This document shows, piece by piece, positions 25,381 to 33,358 of a stretch of 64,000 nucleotides of DNA (within the stretch, counting starts at the first letter, position 1; the number at the start of each line of letters is the position of its first letter). Position numbers and translations under genes: made by a program. This DNA comes from Haladaptatus halobius (GTDB lineage: Archaea > Halobacteriota > Halobacteria > Halobacteriales > Haladaptataceae), in assembly GCF_020618475.1 (NCBI RefSeq), contig NZ_CP085339.1:186001-250000 (forward strand), written 5' to 3'. Under the pieces are notes generated by a model. The model saw only the letters and a program-made list of their open reading frames with translations, made no database searches and was not told the DNA's origin.

Positions 25381-25701
25381 TTATTCGTCCTGTTGCCAGT
25401 GAGGTGCAGAGTTAAGTCCGGGTAGTGCTGAATTCAGATCCATCTGAGCGGCTCCATAGAACTGTTCTCGCCCTACTGGAGTAGAGATACGCAGAATCAC
25501 CGTATTACTTGTCGCTTGAAAAATCGACAGTGCCCATCCCTTTTCATGCTTCCATTGGCTGTGGCGTGCTGAATCGTTGTTTTCGACCGTCTGTGAGCCC
25601 AGTTCCCAACTCAACCGAGTCAGCTGGGTGAGGTCAAACGGCACGACGTTGGGTAAGGTCACATCATTCGAAAAACCATCCAAAGTGTCATGAGTAGCCA
25701 T
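25381..25701 (-). CDS. Hypothetical 106-residue protein
   Basis: Starts MATHDTLDGFSNDVTLPNVV, then WKHEKGWALSIFQATSNTVI and VGREQFYGAAQMDLNSALPG. Mixed strand-rich profile with no membrane segment or signal. A longer start at 25728 is possible. No family is recognised. It lies between the two halves of a split SWIM gene and could be part of the inserted DNA. Confidence 0.45.
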   Translation of the reverse strand: MATHDTLDGFSNDVTLPNVVPFDLTQLTRLSWELGSQTVENNDSARHSQWKHEKGWALSIFQATSNTVILRISTPVGREQFYGAAQMDLNSALPGLNSAPHWQQDE

Positions 25702-25784
25702 ATCATACAACGTGGACTGCATGATCAAAAATTCAGGTGGTTATCGCTCCCTGAAAAATCGTAGTGTAGAATAACCCACCGACA

Positions 25785-25836
25785 GGAGAGGGTTACTACG
25801 CCCGGTCAACCGCGGTGGGCTTAGGACCTGCTCGTG
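25785..25836 (+). pseudogene. 5' fragment of a tRNA-Leu gene
   Basis: GAGAGGGTTACTACGCCCGG and CAACCGCGGTGGGCTTAGGA follow the tRNA-Leu pattern of acceptor strand, D arm and anticodon arm (loop CTTAGGA). The upstream flank also resembles that of the intact tRNA at 9688 (ACCxACAGG). Everything 3' of the anticodon stem is replaced by the end of a SWIM gene. It is probably a recombination or integration scar. Confidence 0.7.
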
Positions 25837-25916
25837 GAGATTGTGACTGCAATGGCCTCGACGGCTTTCCATGTTGGCCATGCGTGAGAGCAGGACGGAA
25901 GGAACTGCCGAACTAA
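25837..25916 (+). pseudogene. SWIM protein, C-terminal 26 codons
   Basis: DCDCNGLDGFPCWPCVR-like reading: the bases encode CDCNGLDGFPCWPCVRAG and RKELPN before TAA 25914-25916. The fragment is fused directly to the tRNA-Leu piece. It retains the C-terminal CxC/CxxC cluster but not the SWIM motif. Confidence 0.75.
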
Positions 25917-26086
25917 CCACCGCTTCAGCCCTTTTTATTGCTACTTCGGCGGTTAATACAGAGTGACCAGAATCCCAAGCTGGCAATGATTGGCTAACCG
26001 TCACAGAAGAGAGCTAGTCCATATTCGCCGTTCAGCGCATCTATAAGACGATTAGAGTGGAACAGGTTCCCATAGAGAGGAATGCT

Positions 26087-26641
26087 ATGGATCACCAAGT
26101 GCTGTTCATTCATGGTGCTGGAGGATACGAAGAAGATGAAAAACTAGCAGTGGATCTACAGGATGTATTGGGGGCTGCATACGAGGTGCAGTATCCACAG
26201 ATGCCAAATGAAGATAATCTCGAATACGAGGCATGGAAACAGCAGATCGTAACGGAACTTGCTGCATTGGATGATGAGGTGATTCTTCTCGGACACTCTT
26301 TGGGCGGTTCGATTCTGTTAAAATGTCTTTCCGAGGAGAAGATAGACGTGCCTATCGCTGGTCTATTCCTTATCGCAGTACCTTTCTGGAATGCCGAAGG
26401 GTGGCAAGTCAGCGAGTATGAGTTGGAGGAAAACGTTGCGTCGAATCTCCCAAGTGAACTACCTATGTTTTTTTACCACAGCCGAGACGATGAAATAGTA
26501 CCGTTTTCCCACCTCGCGCTATACGCGGAAAAACTTCCGCAGGCAACTATTCGCAAGTATGATACTGGTGGACATCAGTTCAACAACGATTTGTCTGACG
26601 TTGCTCGGGACATCAAACGACTAGAAAAGAAGAACTCATAG
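26087..26641 (+). CDS. Alpha/beta hydrolase (RBBP9/YdeN-like)
   Basis: A 184-residue serine hydrolase. MDHQVLFIHGAGGYEEDEKL has the oxyanion HGAGG, the nucleophile elbow is GHSLGGS (Ser about residue 77), the acid is in YHSRDDEIVPF and the catalytic His in TGGHQFNND. This compact form fits the RBBP9/YdeN family of small esterase-like proteins. ATG 26087 gives the typical start; 26057 adds ten atypical residues. Substrate unknown. Confidence 0.85.
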   Translation: MDHQVLFIHGAGGYEEDEKLAVDLQDVLGAAYEVQYPQMPNEDNLEYEAWKQQIVTELAALDDEVILLGHSLGGSILLKCLSEEKIDVPIAGLFLIAVPFWNAEGWQVSEYELEENVASNLPSELPMFFYHSRDDEIVPFSHLALYAEKLPQATIRKYDTGGHQFNNDLSDVARDIKRLEKKNS

Positions 26642-26709
26642 CGAGATAAACACTGGCTCACTCAGACTACGTCGACAGTTGAACCAGAACCGCTAATGTA
26701 GTATTATCC

Positions 26710-27279
26710 ATGGCACGCCAATTAACATTCTCGGATAGCACGGACCAGCGAACGCTCACAGAAAGCGCGGATGCTGCGACCGACGACTTTCCGGAGACAC
26801 CGACAGCCCTCCTCGACCGAGCACAACAGCACGCCACGAACGTCGCCACCGAGCACTTCCCTGACTTGCCGATCGAAGAAATCGACTGGGAGGTCTCACA
26901 CCGAGCCCAACGACAGGCAGGCGTCACGAAGTACGACTCTACAACAGACGAGATCACGATTGCGCTGACCTGAAGGGCCTACGAACAACACGGTTGGGAG
27001 CAATTCAGCGAAACCGTCCGGCACGAACTCGTTCACGCATGGCAGTATCACGAGTTCGGCGACGCGGATCACGGAGCAACATTCACCCAATGGACAGATC
27101 GCCTCGACAGCTCGCAACACTGCGAACGCTTCACCGCGCCAAAGTGGTGGCTCGTCTACGAGGATTGCGATGGTCGGATTGCCCGGTATCGACGCTCGAA
27201 GACCGTCCGCAACCCGGAGCAGTACAGCTGCAGTGAGTACGGTGGGACGCTTCGTGTTGAAGGAAGTAGTGATCACTAA
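26710..27279 (+). pseudogene. SprT-like metalloprotease, single TGA, otherwise full length
   Basis: The best-preserved full-length copy, 189 codons in one frame with one nonsense codon TGA 26971-26973 at a position where another copy has Trp (ALTWDAY). Layout: MARQLTFSDSTDQRTLTESA, LPIEEIDWEVSHRAQRQAGV, then HGWEQFSETVRHELVHAWQY, DADHGATFTQWTDRL and CSEYGGTLRVEG. HELVH plus DHG are the zinc ligands; the C-terminal knuckle has Tyr in place of the second Cys. SprT/Spartan relatives are DNA-associated proteases, so a repair or DNA-protein-crosslink role is possible for the intact family. Confidence 0.85.
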
Positions 27280-27365
27280 CGTCTTGAGAATCGATGGCCA
27301 GTGCCTTCCACACAATATATTAAGCGCAGGCAAGATATATACTGCAGTAGCGCGAAGAGTAGGAT

Positions 27366-27893
27366 ATGACCCCAGACGACAACCCACCCACGCCACCAAG
27401 TCTCGCCGAGGAATGGAAAGAAACGTGGGAAGACGAGTCAACGCGAGATCGGGTGTATACCACTACCCTGCAGCTGTATGAGCCAACACGAGTTGCTGCG
27501 ATTGCCGAGAGAGCAAATGTCTCGAAGGAAACCGCTAGGGACTACCTGCAGTGGTTCGCGGAAATCGGGATGCTAACGCAGACCAACGAGACACCAGACG
27601 AATTCGTCCGCGACGAAGACTACTTCCGATGGCGACGGATTCATTGGCTGCGTGGACTCCCCATGGAGGAACTCGAACAACGATTGAAAATGGAGATCGC
27701 AAAAGAGCGGAGTTACCGCGAAAAATACGATGCCGAGGGACCTGACCACGTGGATGCGCTCGACCATGCAGACTATACTGATATCGAGGATGTCTGGTCG
27801 GAACTGCAAGAGTGGAAAACAGTTCGACGGCGAATCGAAGAACTCGAACAGGCACGACAGAACCACGACAACACTACACAGGCGTCCGCCTAA
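27366..27893 (+). CDS. HTH protein, antitoxin-like (TumA-like position)
   Basis: A 175-residue protein: after WKETWEDESTRDRVYTTTLQ comes a winged helix, VAAIAERANVSKETARDYLQ and WFAEIGMLTQ, and then a long acidic helical C-terminus with heptad-like pattern (YTDIEDVWSELQEWKTVRRR). It is followed three bases after its stop by a TumE-like gene, an order typical of toxin-antitoxin pairs in which the HTH protein is the antitoxin and autorepressor. Confidence 0.65.
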   Translation: MTPDDNPPTPPSLAEEWKETWEDESTRDRVYTTTLQLYEPTRVAAIAERANVSKETARDYLQWFAEIGMLTQTNETPDEFVRDEDYFRWRRIHWLRGLPMEELEQRLKMEIAKERSYREKYDAEGPDHVDALDHADYTDIEDVWSELQEWKTVRRRIEELEQARQNHDNTTQASA

Positions 27894-27896
27894 TCG

Positions 27897-28325
27897 ATGA
27901 GCGATGATACCGAGAAAACACTCGATGAGACCCTGTTACGCCATATCGCTCGTCGATTGGGTACACTCTCGCTCGTTGAATCTGTCTCTGTCTTTCCGCA
28001 CGAGCGACCGGAATCGGTCGTAGCGTGGTTTGATCGTCAGTATTTCCCCGACGCAATTCAACAGGTCGCTCTCGAGATCCGTGCGTATACGAATGGTGAT
28101 TTCAACATCACCTATCGTGAGGACAGAGGTGGAACGGCGTGGGTGTGCCGATGGGACCGGCACGAAAATCCGCATAATACCCGGGATCATTTTCATCAAC
28201 CACCGAAGGCACGTACGGAAGATACTGTTGATCGAGACTACCCGGCCGATTTTGTCGCCGTCATAGATTCCGTTCTTGAGCGTGTGGATGACCGAGTAGG
28301 TGAAGTCTGGAACGACCACGAGTAA
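27897..28325 (+). CDS. TumE/DUF6516-like protein, probable toxin
   Basis: A 142-residue protein with DETLLRHIARRLGTLSLVES, LEIRAYTNGDFNITYREDRG, WVCRWDRHENPHNTRDHFHQ and a C-terminal helix. The RWDxxxxxx(n)HxHxH-like segment resembles the DUF6516/TumE toxin group. It is immediately downstream of the HTH gene. The pair sits between a SprT pseudogene and the N-terminally cut SWIM gene, replacing the SWIM leader. Family assignment is by pattern only. Confidence 0.5.
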   Translation: MSDDTEKTLDETLLRHIARRLGTLSLVESVSVFPHERPESVVAWFDRQYFPDAIQQVALEIRAYTNGDFNITYREDRGGTAWVCRWDRHENPHNTRDHFHQPPKARTEDTVDRDYPADFVAVIDSVLERVDDRVGEVWNDHE

Positions 28326-28340
28326 GGTGTCTTCTGGTAG

Positions 28341-28670
28341 GAACAATTTGCCTTCGATGTCGATGCTCCCGGACTCGTCGAAGTCACCAATCAGAGCCAC
28401 GAGAACCACACAGACCACCAGTACACAGTCTCCCTCGACGACGTGACCGAAGAACTGATGGCCTGCACGTGTCCGCACCACGTCCACCGCAACGCCTTCT
28501 GCAAACACATGGCCGCCGTCGAAAATGCAACCGACGACGGAACGCTCGACGCCTTCTCCTCGGAGGACAGCGAAGACGATGCCGAACCAGAGGACTGCGA
28601 CTGTGACGGCCTCAATGGCTTCCCGTGCTGGCCATGCGTGAGAACGGGCCGCGAAGAACTGCCGAACTAG
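28341..28670 (+). pseudogene. SWIM zinc-finger protein lacking its N-terminus
   Basis: The frame is open from 28341 with EQFAFDVDAPGLVEVTNQSH, YTVSLDDVTEELMACTCPHH, HRNAFCKHM, a shortened acidic linker and CDCDGLNGFPCWPCVRTG. About 25 residues and the start codon of the intact copy are missing; the join is 15 bp after the TumE-like stop. A GTG at 28443 could give a 75-residue product carrying the SWIM motif. Confidence 0.8.
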
Positions 28671-28693
28671 CCATCGCTTCAGCTTTTTTATCC

Positions 28694-28777
28694 ATGGCAC
28701 ATCAATTGCCGGTCTCGGCTATCACCGAGCAGCGCACATTCACGAACACAAGTTTTCGCACGTCGAATAACAAGTGA
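28694..28777 (+). pseudogene. SprT N-terminal stub
   Basis: MAHQLPVSAITEQRTFTNTS matches the first 17 residues of the SprT family and then ends in a stop. It starts 23 bp after the SWIM stop, keeping the cassette spacing. The remainder of the protease was replaced by the promoter of the FilR1-type regulator. Confidence 0.7.
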
Positions 28778-28805
28778 GATACTACTGTGCGTGTAAGTAA
28801 CTACC

Positions 28806-29624
28806 ATGGAGACCTCACTCGATAACGTAGAATCCCCACTCGAAGAGATCAAGTTTTTCGCTCGTTCAGCGAACCGGATTCGAGCACTCAACGCACTGAC
28901 TGCAGGTTCGATTGAACGCCGCGACCTCGAAGAAACGACCGGAATTTCGCGCCCAACATTGAGCCGTATTCTCGATGATTTCGAGGAACGAGGGTTGGTC
29001 AATCGAGACAGACGACGCTACGAAGCAACGAAACTCGGTTCGTTTACTTCGAAAGAATTCATTGGGCTCCTTGATCGGTTTGAGGCGCTCCAGACGCTGA
29101 ACGGAGTGATTCAGTGGTTCCCGGAAGAAGGATTTGACTTCGATCTCGGCTGTCTCGCCAACGCCGAGGTTGTCCGCCCACACAAAAACGACGCCCTCGC
29201 ACCGACAACACGTATTGTTGAGCGACTCAACGCTGCTGACCGAGCGCGTATTCTCTCATACACTGTGTTCCCTGCAGGAATAGAAGCGTGCTGGCGCGCG
29301 ACCATCAACGGTGGCCATCGGTTGGAGGCAGTCTTCGATTCAGGAGCGCTGGCAACCGTCGCGGCTGACGCGACCATGGTTATCCGCTCGAAGGAGATGT
29401 TCGAAACAGGCCGTGCCCGGATTTTTCATTACGATGGCGCTGTCCCCTACGTCCTGTTTATTATAGACGATGAAGTCGTCGACTTGTGTCTCGGAAGCAA
29501 AGACGGAGCACCGCGTGCGGTGATAGAGACCGATAACGAGACGATTTTGGCGTGGGCAAACGCCACCTTCGACGCCTACTGCCGAGAGGCTATTCACCTC
29601 GATCGAACTGCGTTTGCGCCGTAA
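28806..29624 (+). CDS. FilR1-type HTH regulator (DUF1724 C-terminal domain)
   Basis: A 272-residue regulator. Residues 1-80 are a winged helix: LNALTAGSIERRDLEETTGI, SRPTLSRILDDFEERGLV. Residues 150-260 follow the FilR1/MrfR (DUF1724) pattern with TRIVERLNAADRARILSYTV and AVPYVLFIIDDEVVDL. A paralogue is at 33359-34147. In haloarchaea these often act as repressors of neighbouring genes, here possibly the DUF4242 and cupin genes that follow on the same strand. Confidence 0.8.
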   Translation: METSLDNVESPLEEIKFFARSANRIRALNALTAGSIERRDLEETTGISRPTLSRILDDFEERGLVNRDRRRYEATKLGSFTSKEFIGLLDRFEALQTLNGVIQWFPEEGFDFDLGCLANAEVVRPHKNDALAPTTRIVERLNAADRARILSYTVFPAGIEACWRATINGGHRLEAVFDSGALATVAADATMVIRSKEMFETGRARIFHYDGAVPYVLFIIDDEVVDLCLGSKDGAPRAVIETDNETILAWANATFDAYCREAIHLDRTAFAP

Positions 29625-29701
29625 TGGCTGTCCACGGTGTGAAATTCTGCTCAGCGCGAATAGATATCGTGGTGGCGCGCCATTCTCAAATCGGTGATAC
29701 C

Positions 29702-29959
29702 ATGACCACGAAACTGTACATGGATGTCCACCGGAACATAGACGGTGCAGACGCCAAGGCCGTTGCAGAGGCACACAAAAAAGACCTCGAAGTTCAAGAA
29801 GCGCACGGTGTGAAATACTTGCGGTACTGGCTTGACGAGGACAAAGGAGCCATCTTCTGCCTCTTCGAGGGATCGAGTAAGGAAGCAGGCGAGACGGTGC
29901 ACCGCGAAGCGCACGGACTCGTCGCAGACGAGATCTACAGAGTAGAAGAAGGAAAGTAA
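29702..29959 (+). CDS. DUF4242 (SCO4226-like) protein
   Basis: An 85-residue ferredoxin-like protein starting MTTKLYMDVHRNIDGADAKA, with VAEAHKKDLEVQEAHGVKYL and RYWLDEDKGAIFCLFEG, and a tail HREAHGLVADEIYRVEEG. The conserved His residues fit the nickel-binding DUF4242 family. ATG 29702 is the natural start; the longer frame to 29552 overlaps the regulator. Confidence 0.85.
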   Translation: MTTKLYMDVHRNIDGADAKAVAEAHKKDLEVQEAHGVKYLRYWLDEDKGAIFCLFEGSSKEAGETVHREAHGLVADEIYRVEEGK

Positions 29960-30074
29960 ATCAAGGAAGAAACGACGGATAAATCGATGAAGGGGATTCA
30001 ACTGCCCCTTCACGCTAACGGTGATTCCAGATGAATCAGAACCCCACGTTGACCATACAACGAGGCCCCAGGAG

Positions 30075-30443
30075 ATGACCCCCGAGTCACATGAACTCGT
30101 AGTGAAACACCTCGACGACCCGGATGATACAACCTCGTTCGACAACGGCACGCTTGAGATCGTATCGCTTGGAGACGTCACGGTCAAACGGGCGACTGTT
30201 GACCCCGAGTGGAGGTGGTCAGAGGATGTCGCTCCGCTGATGGGTACCGACCGCTGTGAGTCTCATCACACGCTCTATATCGTCTCAGGGCGATTGCGCA
30301 TCGAACTGAACGATGGAACCGAAGAGGAAGGTGGAGCTGGCGACGTAATGGTGATTCCACCCGGACACGACAGTTGGGTCGTCGGTGACAACCCACTTGT
30401 GTACGTAGACTTCTCCTGTCTCTCACCCCCTTTCGGGGAATAA
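30075..30443 (+). CDS. Cupin domain protein
   Basis: A 122-residue small cupin. The first cupin motif contains ESHHTLYIVSGRLRIEL with two adjacent His, and the second GDVMVIPPGHDSWVVGD, giving a plausible metal site. ATG 30075 (MTPESHELVV) is typical; the frame is open from 30021. Related short cupins act as small-molecule sensors or simple oxygenases. It follows the DUF4242 gene by 115 bp and may be co-transcribed. Confidence 0.75.
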   Translation: MTPESHELVVKHLDDPDDTTSFDNGTLEIVSLGDVTVKRATVDPEWRWSEDVAPLMGTDRCESHHTLYIVSGRLRIELNDGTEEEGGAGDVMVIPPGHDSWVVGDNPLVYVDFSCLSPPFGE

Positions 30444-30555
30444 CAAATTTAATTTCCTTTAAGAGAATCGGTACCAGTGCAAGTCGAAGGAGGGAAAGGC
30501 AACGTAATCAGCACAGACGACACCCCTTTCTCCATTCTGAACCAAGACGTGCGGG

Positions 30556-31029
30556 TTAGCTGCCACCACCCTGGAGGCTGGTGCTGAGTAGATTAAGTGC
30601 ACTGCTAAAGACCGACGCGTCACCAGAGAACCGACGGGTATCGCCTTGACTCAGCGTGAGGTCGCGGCCGAACACGAACGTCGTGATCTGTCCTTGTCCT
30701 CCGTCACCACCGCCCAACAGGTAGCGGATGATGTACGCGTTGTAGTCGTCCGGCTGGCTGATTTCTGGGACGTTCCCGCCACCAGGTCGCGCGAGGAGTC
30801 GCACCGTCGTGGACTGTTCAAGGGCGTTCTGCACACGGAACTGTACACCCGGATGGTAATCATAGGTGTACACCAAGACGTTCTGGCCTTGTGCAGCAGC
30901 ACTGCCGGCACTACCGAGGCCGAGTGCGAGCGCGCCCGTCGCGAGTGCGCCCTTCTTCATGAACGACCGACGTGGGTTATCCAGCGTGTCCGCTGGCTCT
31001 TCTGTGTCTGTATTGGTCTTTCCAGGCAT
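30556..31029 (-). CDS. Tat-exported hypothetical protein
   Basis: A 157-residue protein with a Tat signal, NPRRSFMKKGALATGALALG and an Ala-rich cleavage region ending AAAQG. No lipobox, so it is probably secreted. The mature part has VLVYTYDYHPGVQFRVQNAL, Gly-rich loops (YLLGGGDGGQGQITTFVFGR) and no cysteine. No family recognised. Monocistronic. Confidence 0.75.
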   Translation of the reverse strand: MPGKTNTDTEEPADTLDNPRRSFMKKGALATGALALGLGSAGSAAAQGQNVLVYTYDYHPGVQFRVQNALEQSTTVRLLARPGGGNVPEISQPDDYNAYIIRYLLGGGDGGQGQITTFVFGRDLTLSQGDTRRFSGDASVFSSALNLLSTSLQGGGS

Positions 31030-31302
31030 TATCTCACCCCTTACTTGTAATCGAACTGTATGGATAAAGGGATATGACCGTTCTAGCCGGGGAAGACTCC
31101 TCTATTCGGGATTTTCTGCTGGTATTCCGCATATCACGTTCGAGGTAGGTGATTGCTGATGCCGAAAGAACGTCTTAAATTCACAACTAGATGTAGATTC
31201 CTGAAAAACGGACTAAATCCGGTAAGGAAGCAAAAAATGAAATTCACTATATTTAAATATTATTATTTCCACATCAGCATGAATTAACGTCGTTGATGCT
31301 TG

Positions 31303-31869
31303 TCACACTGGCTTTCGCTTATTTCGAGTGGTTGCATCGGCTCGTTGCGAGTGGCGTTGTGCGCGACGTTCACGCCGCCGTCCAATCAGCATTCGCACGA
31401 TATAGCTGGGTTGCGGTGGAAGCCAGCCGAGCTGCTTGGCCATGCCGAGATCATCACGCACAGCATCGTGTTCTGCGACGGCACCGTCGGCGATGCGATA
31501 CCAGTGTGTCTGGTTGACAGCGAACGAACGATCCCTCGACGGAAATACGTCCGTCACGTCTCCATCGGGTGAATCGTGGACGACGAACGGTCCGTGTTGG
31601 CGACCATGCATAGTCACCCGTGCGGCGACGCGGTCTCCGTCGACAATGACTTCATGGAATTCGAACCGCATGTCGGTGAAGGCCCGGTGTAGCCAGCGCA
31701 TCGTGGCTTTCAGTCCCTCTGGACCGCGCTGACGGGCTTCCATCGGTTCGTCGGCAGACCGGTGGTTGAAGAAGTCAGTAGTCACATGGGCATCGACCGC
31801 ATCGTAGTCGGCCGTTGCCACAATGTTTAAATCTTCCCGAGCGAGCTGTTCATGTTGATTTTGAATCAT
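31303..31869 (-). CDS. SnoaL-like polyketide cyclase family protein
   Basis: A 188-residue protein with the SnoaL fold pattern: VATADYDAVDAHVTTDFFNH, GPEGLKATMRWLHRAFTDMR, RVAARVTMHGRQHGPF and HWYRIADGAVAEHDAVRDDL. These NTF2-fold proteins bind or isomerise small molecules; many have no known substrate. A basic tail (about 25 residues, GRRRERRAQRHSQRADATTR) is unusual for a haloarchaeon and may be extension into noncoding DNA. ATG 31869 is chosen. Confidence 0.8.
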   Translation of the reverse strand: MIQNQHEQLAREDLNIVATADYDAVDAHVTTDFFNHRSADEPMEARQRGPEGLKATMRWLHRAFTDMRFEFHEVIVDGDRVAARVTMHGRQHGPFVVHDSPDGDVTDVFPSRDRSFAVNQTHWYRIADGAVAEHDAVRDDLGMAKQLGWLPPQPSYIVRMLIGRRRERRAQRHSQRADATTRNKRKPV

Positions 31870-31974
31870 TATCCTCACCTGGAATGTTGTCTCCACCCGC
31901 CTGAACGATGCTTTCGGTCGGCGAATGTATGGTTTTCGTACGCATGACTGGCCTGAGAGACATGCCAGTCACCT

Positions 31975-33063
31975 CTACGGTTTCGCTTCGAGCACGAGGT
32001 TGACCGGCGTTTCGGTCACCCGTTGGAAGCGCGTGAACCCTCCCTCGGTAGCGACCTCATGCAATCGAGCTTCTCCGGCCTGCGCACCCAGTGCAGGTTC
32101 ACCGCCCTGGTCGAGCGAATTCGGCGTACAGATCATCGTCGAGAAGGCATAGAACACTCGTCCCACTGGGTTCAGGTTGTCCTCGACCTGGTCGTTGGCG
32201 AATGGTTCGACCAGCATCCACGTGCCGTCGTCGGCGAGCGTCTCTCGGACGTGCGCTGCGACGCCGATCGGATCGCCCATGTCATGAAAGCAGTCGAACA
32301 TCGTTACGAGGTCATACTCAGTTCCATTGTACGACTTGGCCGTTGCCGCTTCGAAGCTGACGCGTTCCGCGACACCGGCCTCCTCAGCGCGCTCGCGCGC
32401 CATATCGATTGAGTGGTCGTGGTAGTCGATACCGACAAAGGTGGACTCGGGGTATGCTTCGGCCATGATAATTGTCGTTGCCCCATAGCCACAGCCTACG
32501 TCGGCCACGCGTGCACCGTTCTTGAGCTTCGTCTCCACCCCGTCGAGGGTTGGAATCCACTCGTTCACCAGACTCGCCGCGTAACCAGGTTTGTAGAACC
32601 GCTCCGTGGCCGGGAATAGCTCCGGGTGATGCTCGTGCCACCCGACGCCGTCGCCAGTCTGGAATGCCGCTTCAATGTCGTCCTGGACCTCGGCAATGAT
32701 GGCGTTAGTTCCCTGAAACCCTCCCAGCATAAATGCTGGACTGCCTTCGTCGGCCAGCACGAGTCGCTGTTCGGGAGAGAGGCTGTAGCGGTCGGTCTCG
32801 GGATCATAGGTCACGTATCCGCCGGCGGCCTGCGACCGCAGCCACTCGCGGACGTAGCGTTCGTGCGTGTCGGTATGTTCGGCCAGTTCAGCCGACCTAA
32901 GCGGGCCGGAGTCAGCCAGTGCCGCATAGAGACCGAGCCAGTCGCCGATCTCAGCTAGTGCGGCTTGGAACGCCCCACCAAGATCGTTTACAGCTGTTCC
33001 GATGAGATCGTCTAGTTTCTCTTCGTCTATCTGGTCTTGTCCCGTTCGGGTGTCTGTTGTCAT
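31975..33063 (-). CDS. Class I SAM-dependent methyltransferase with N-terminal winged helix
   Basis: A 362-residue protein. The N-terminal third is a winged-helix dimerisation domain (ALADSGPLRSAELAEHTDTH, YVREWLRSQAAGGYVTYDPE). The Rossmann methyltransferase follows with motif I RVADVGCGYGATTIIMAEAY, then VGIDYHDHSIDMARERAEEA and the motif IV area LVTMFDCFHDMGDP. Similar proteins are annotated as S25-like winged-helix methyltransferases. ATG 33063 (MTTDTRTGQD) is chosen over 33102. The target is unknown. Confidence 0.85.
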   Translation of the reverse strand: MTTDTRTGQDQIDEEKLDDLIGTAVNDLGGAFQAALAEIGDWLGLYAALADSGPLRSAELAEHTDTHERYVREWLRSQAAGGYVTYDPETDRYSLSPEQRLVLADEGSPAFMLGGFQGTNAIIAEVQDDIEAAFQTGDGVGWHEHHPELFPATERFYKPGYAASLVNEWIPTLDGVETKLKNGARVADVGCGYGATTIIMAEAYPESTFVGIDYHDHSIDMARERAEEAGVAERVSFEAATAKSYNGTEYDLVTMFDCFHDMGDPIGVAAHVRETLADDGTWMLVEPFANDQVEDNLNPVGRVFYAFSTMICTPNSLDQGGEPALGAQAGEARLHEVATEGGFTRFQRVTETPVNLVLEAKP

Positions 33064-33314
33064 GGTCGTCTCTCCTGCGTGAAGGTGGACGAGACACACC
33101 AATACGTTGTTATCTGATGCAATTCACCCAGTGCATGCCGGCGTTGCGGCCGGTGCAAGCGATGCACTAGCTGCACGAAAATCCATTGCTCGGCGAATCC
33201 CTGGGTCGATGGGCGTGAGTCAATGAACGTAATCTGGACCCAAGACACGACCAATGCTGTGGCCAACCGAGATCGTCGATGGCTTCACGGCCATGAAGCT
33301 CCCGGTTAATTCTG

Positions 33315-33358
33315 CTTTGCAGGGCGCTAAACCCTCGCCACTTACGGCGGGGAGGATG
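33315..33358. mobile_element. Solo IS200/IS605-type end (possible)
   Basis: The sequence GGCGCTAAACCCTCGCCACT followed by TACGGCGGGGAGGATGTCAC forms a hairpin, CCCTCGCC against GGCGGGG, and resembles the right ends of haloarchaeal IS200/IS605 elements that carry tnpB. No transposase or TnpB reading frame is adjacent, so this is at most a leftover end. The match is from memory of such ends. Confidence 0.4.
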
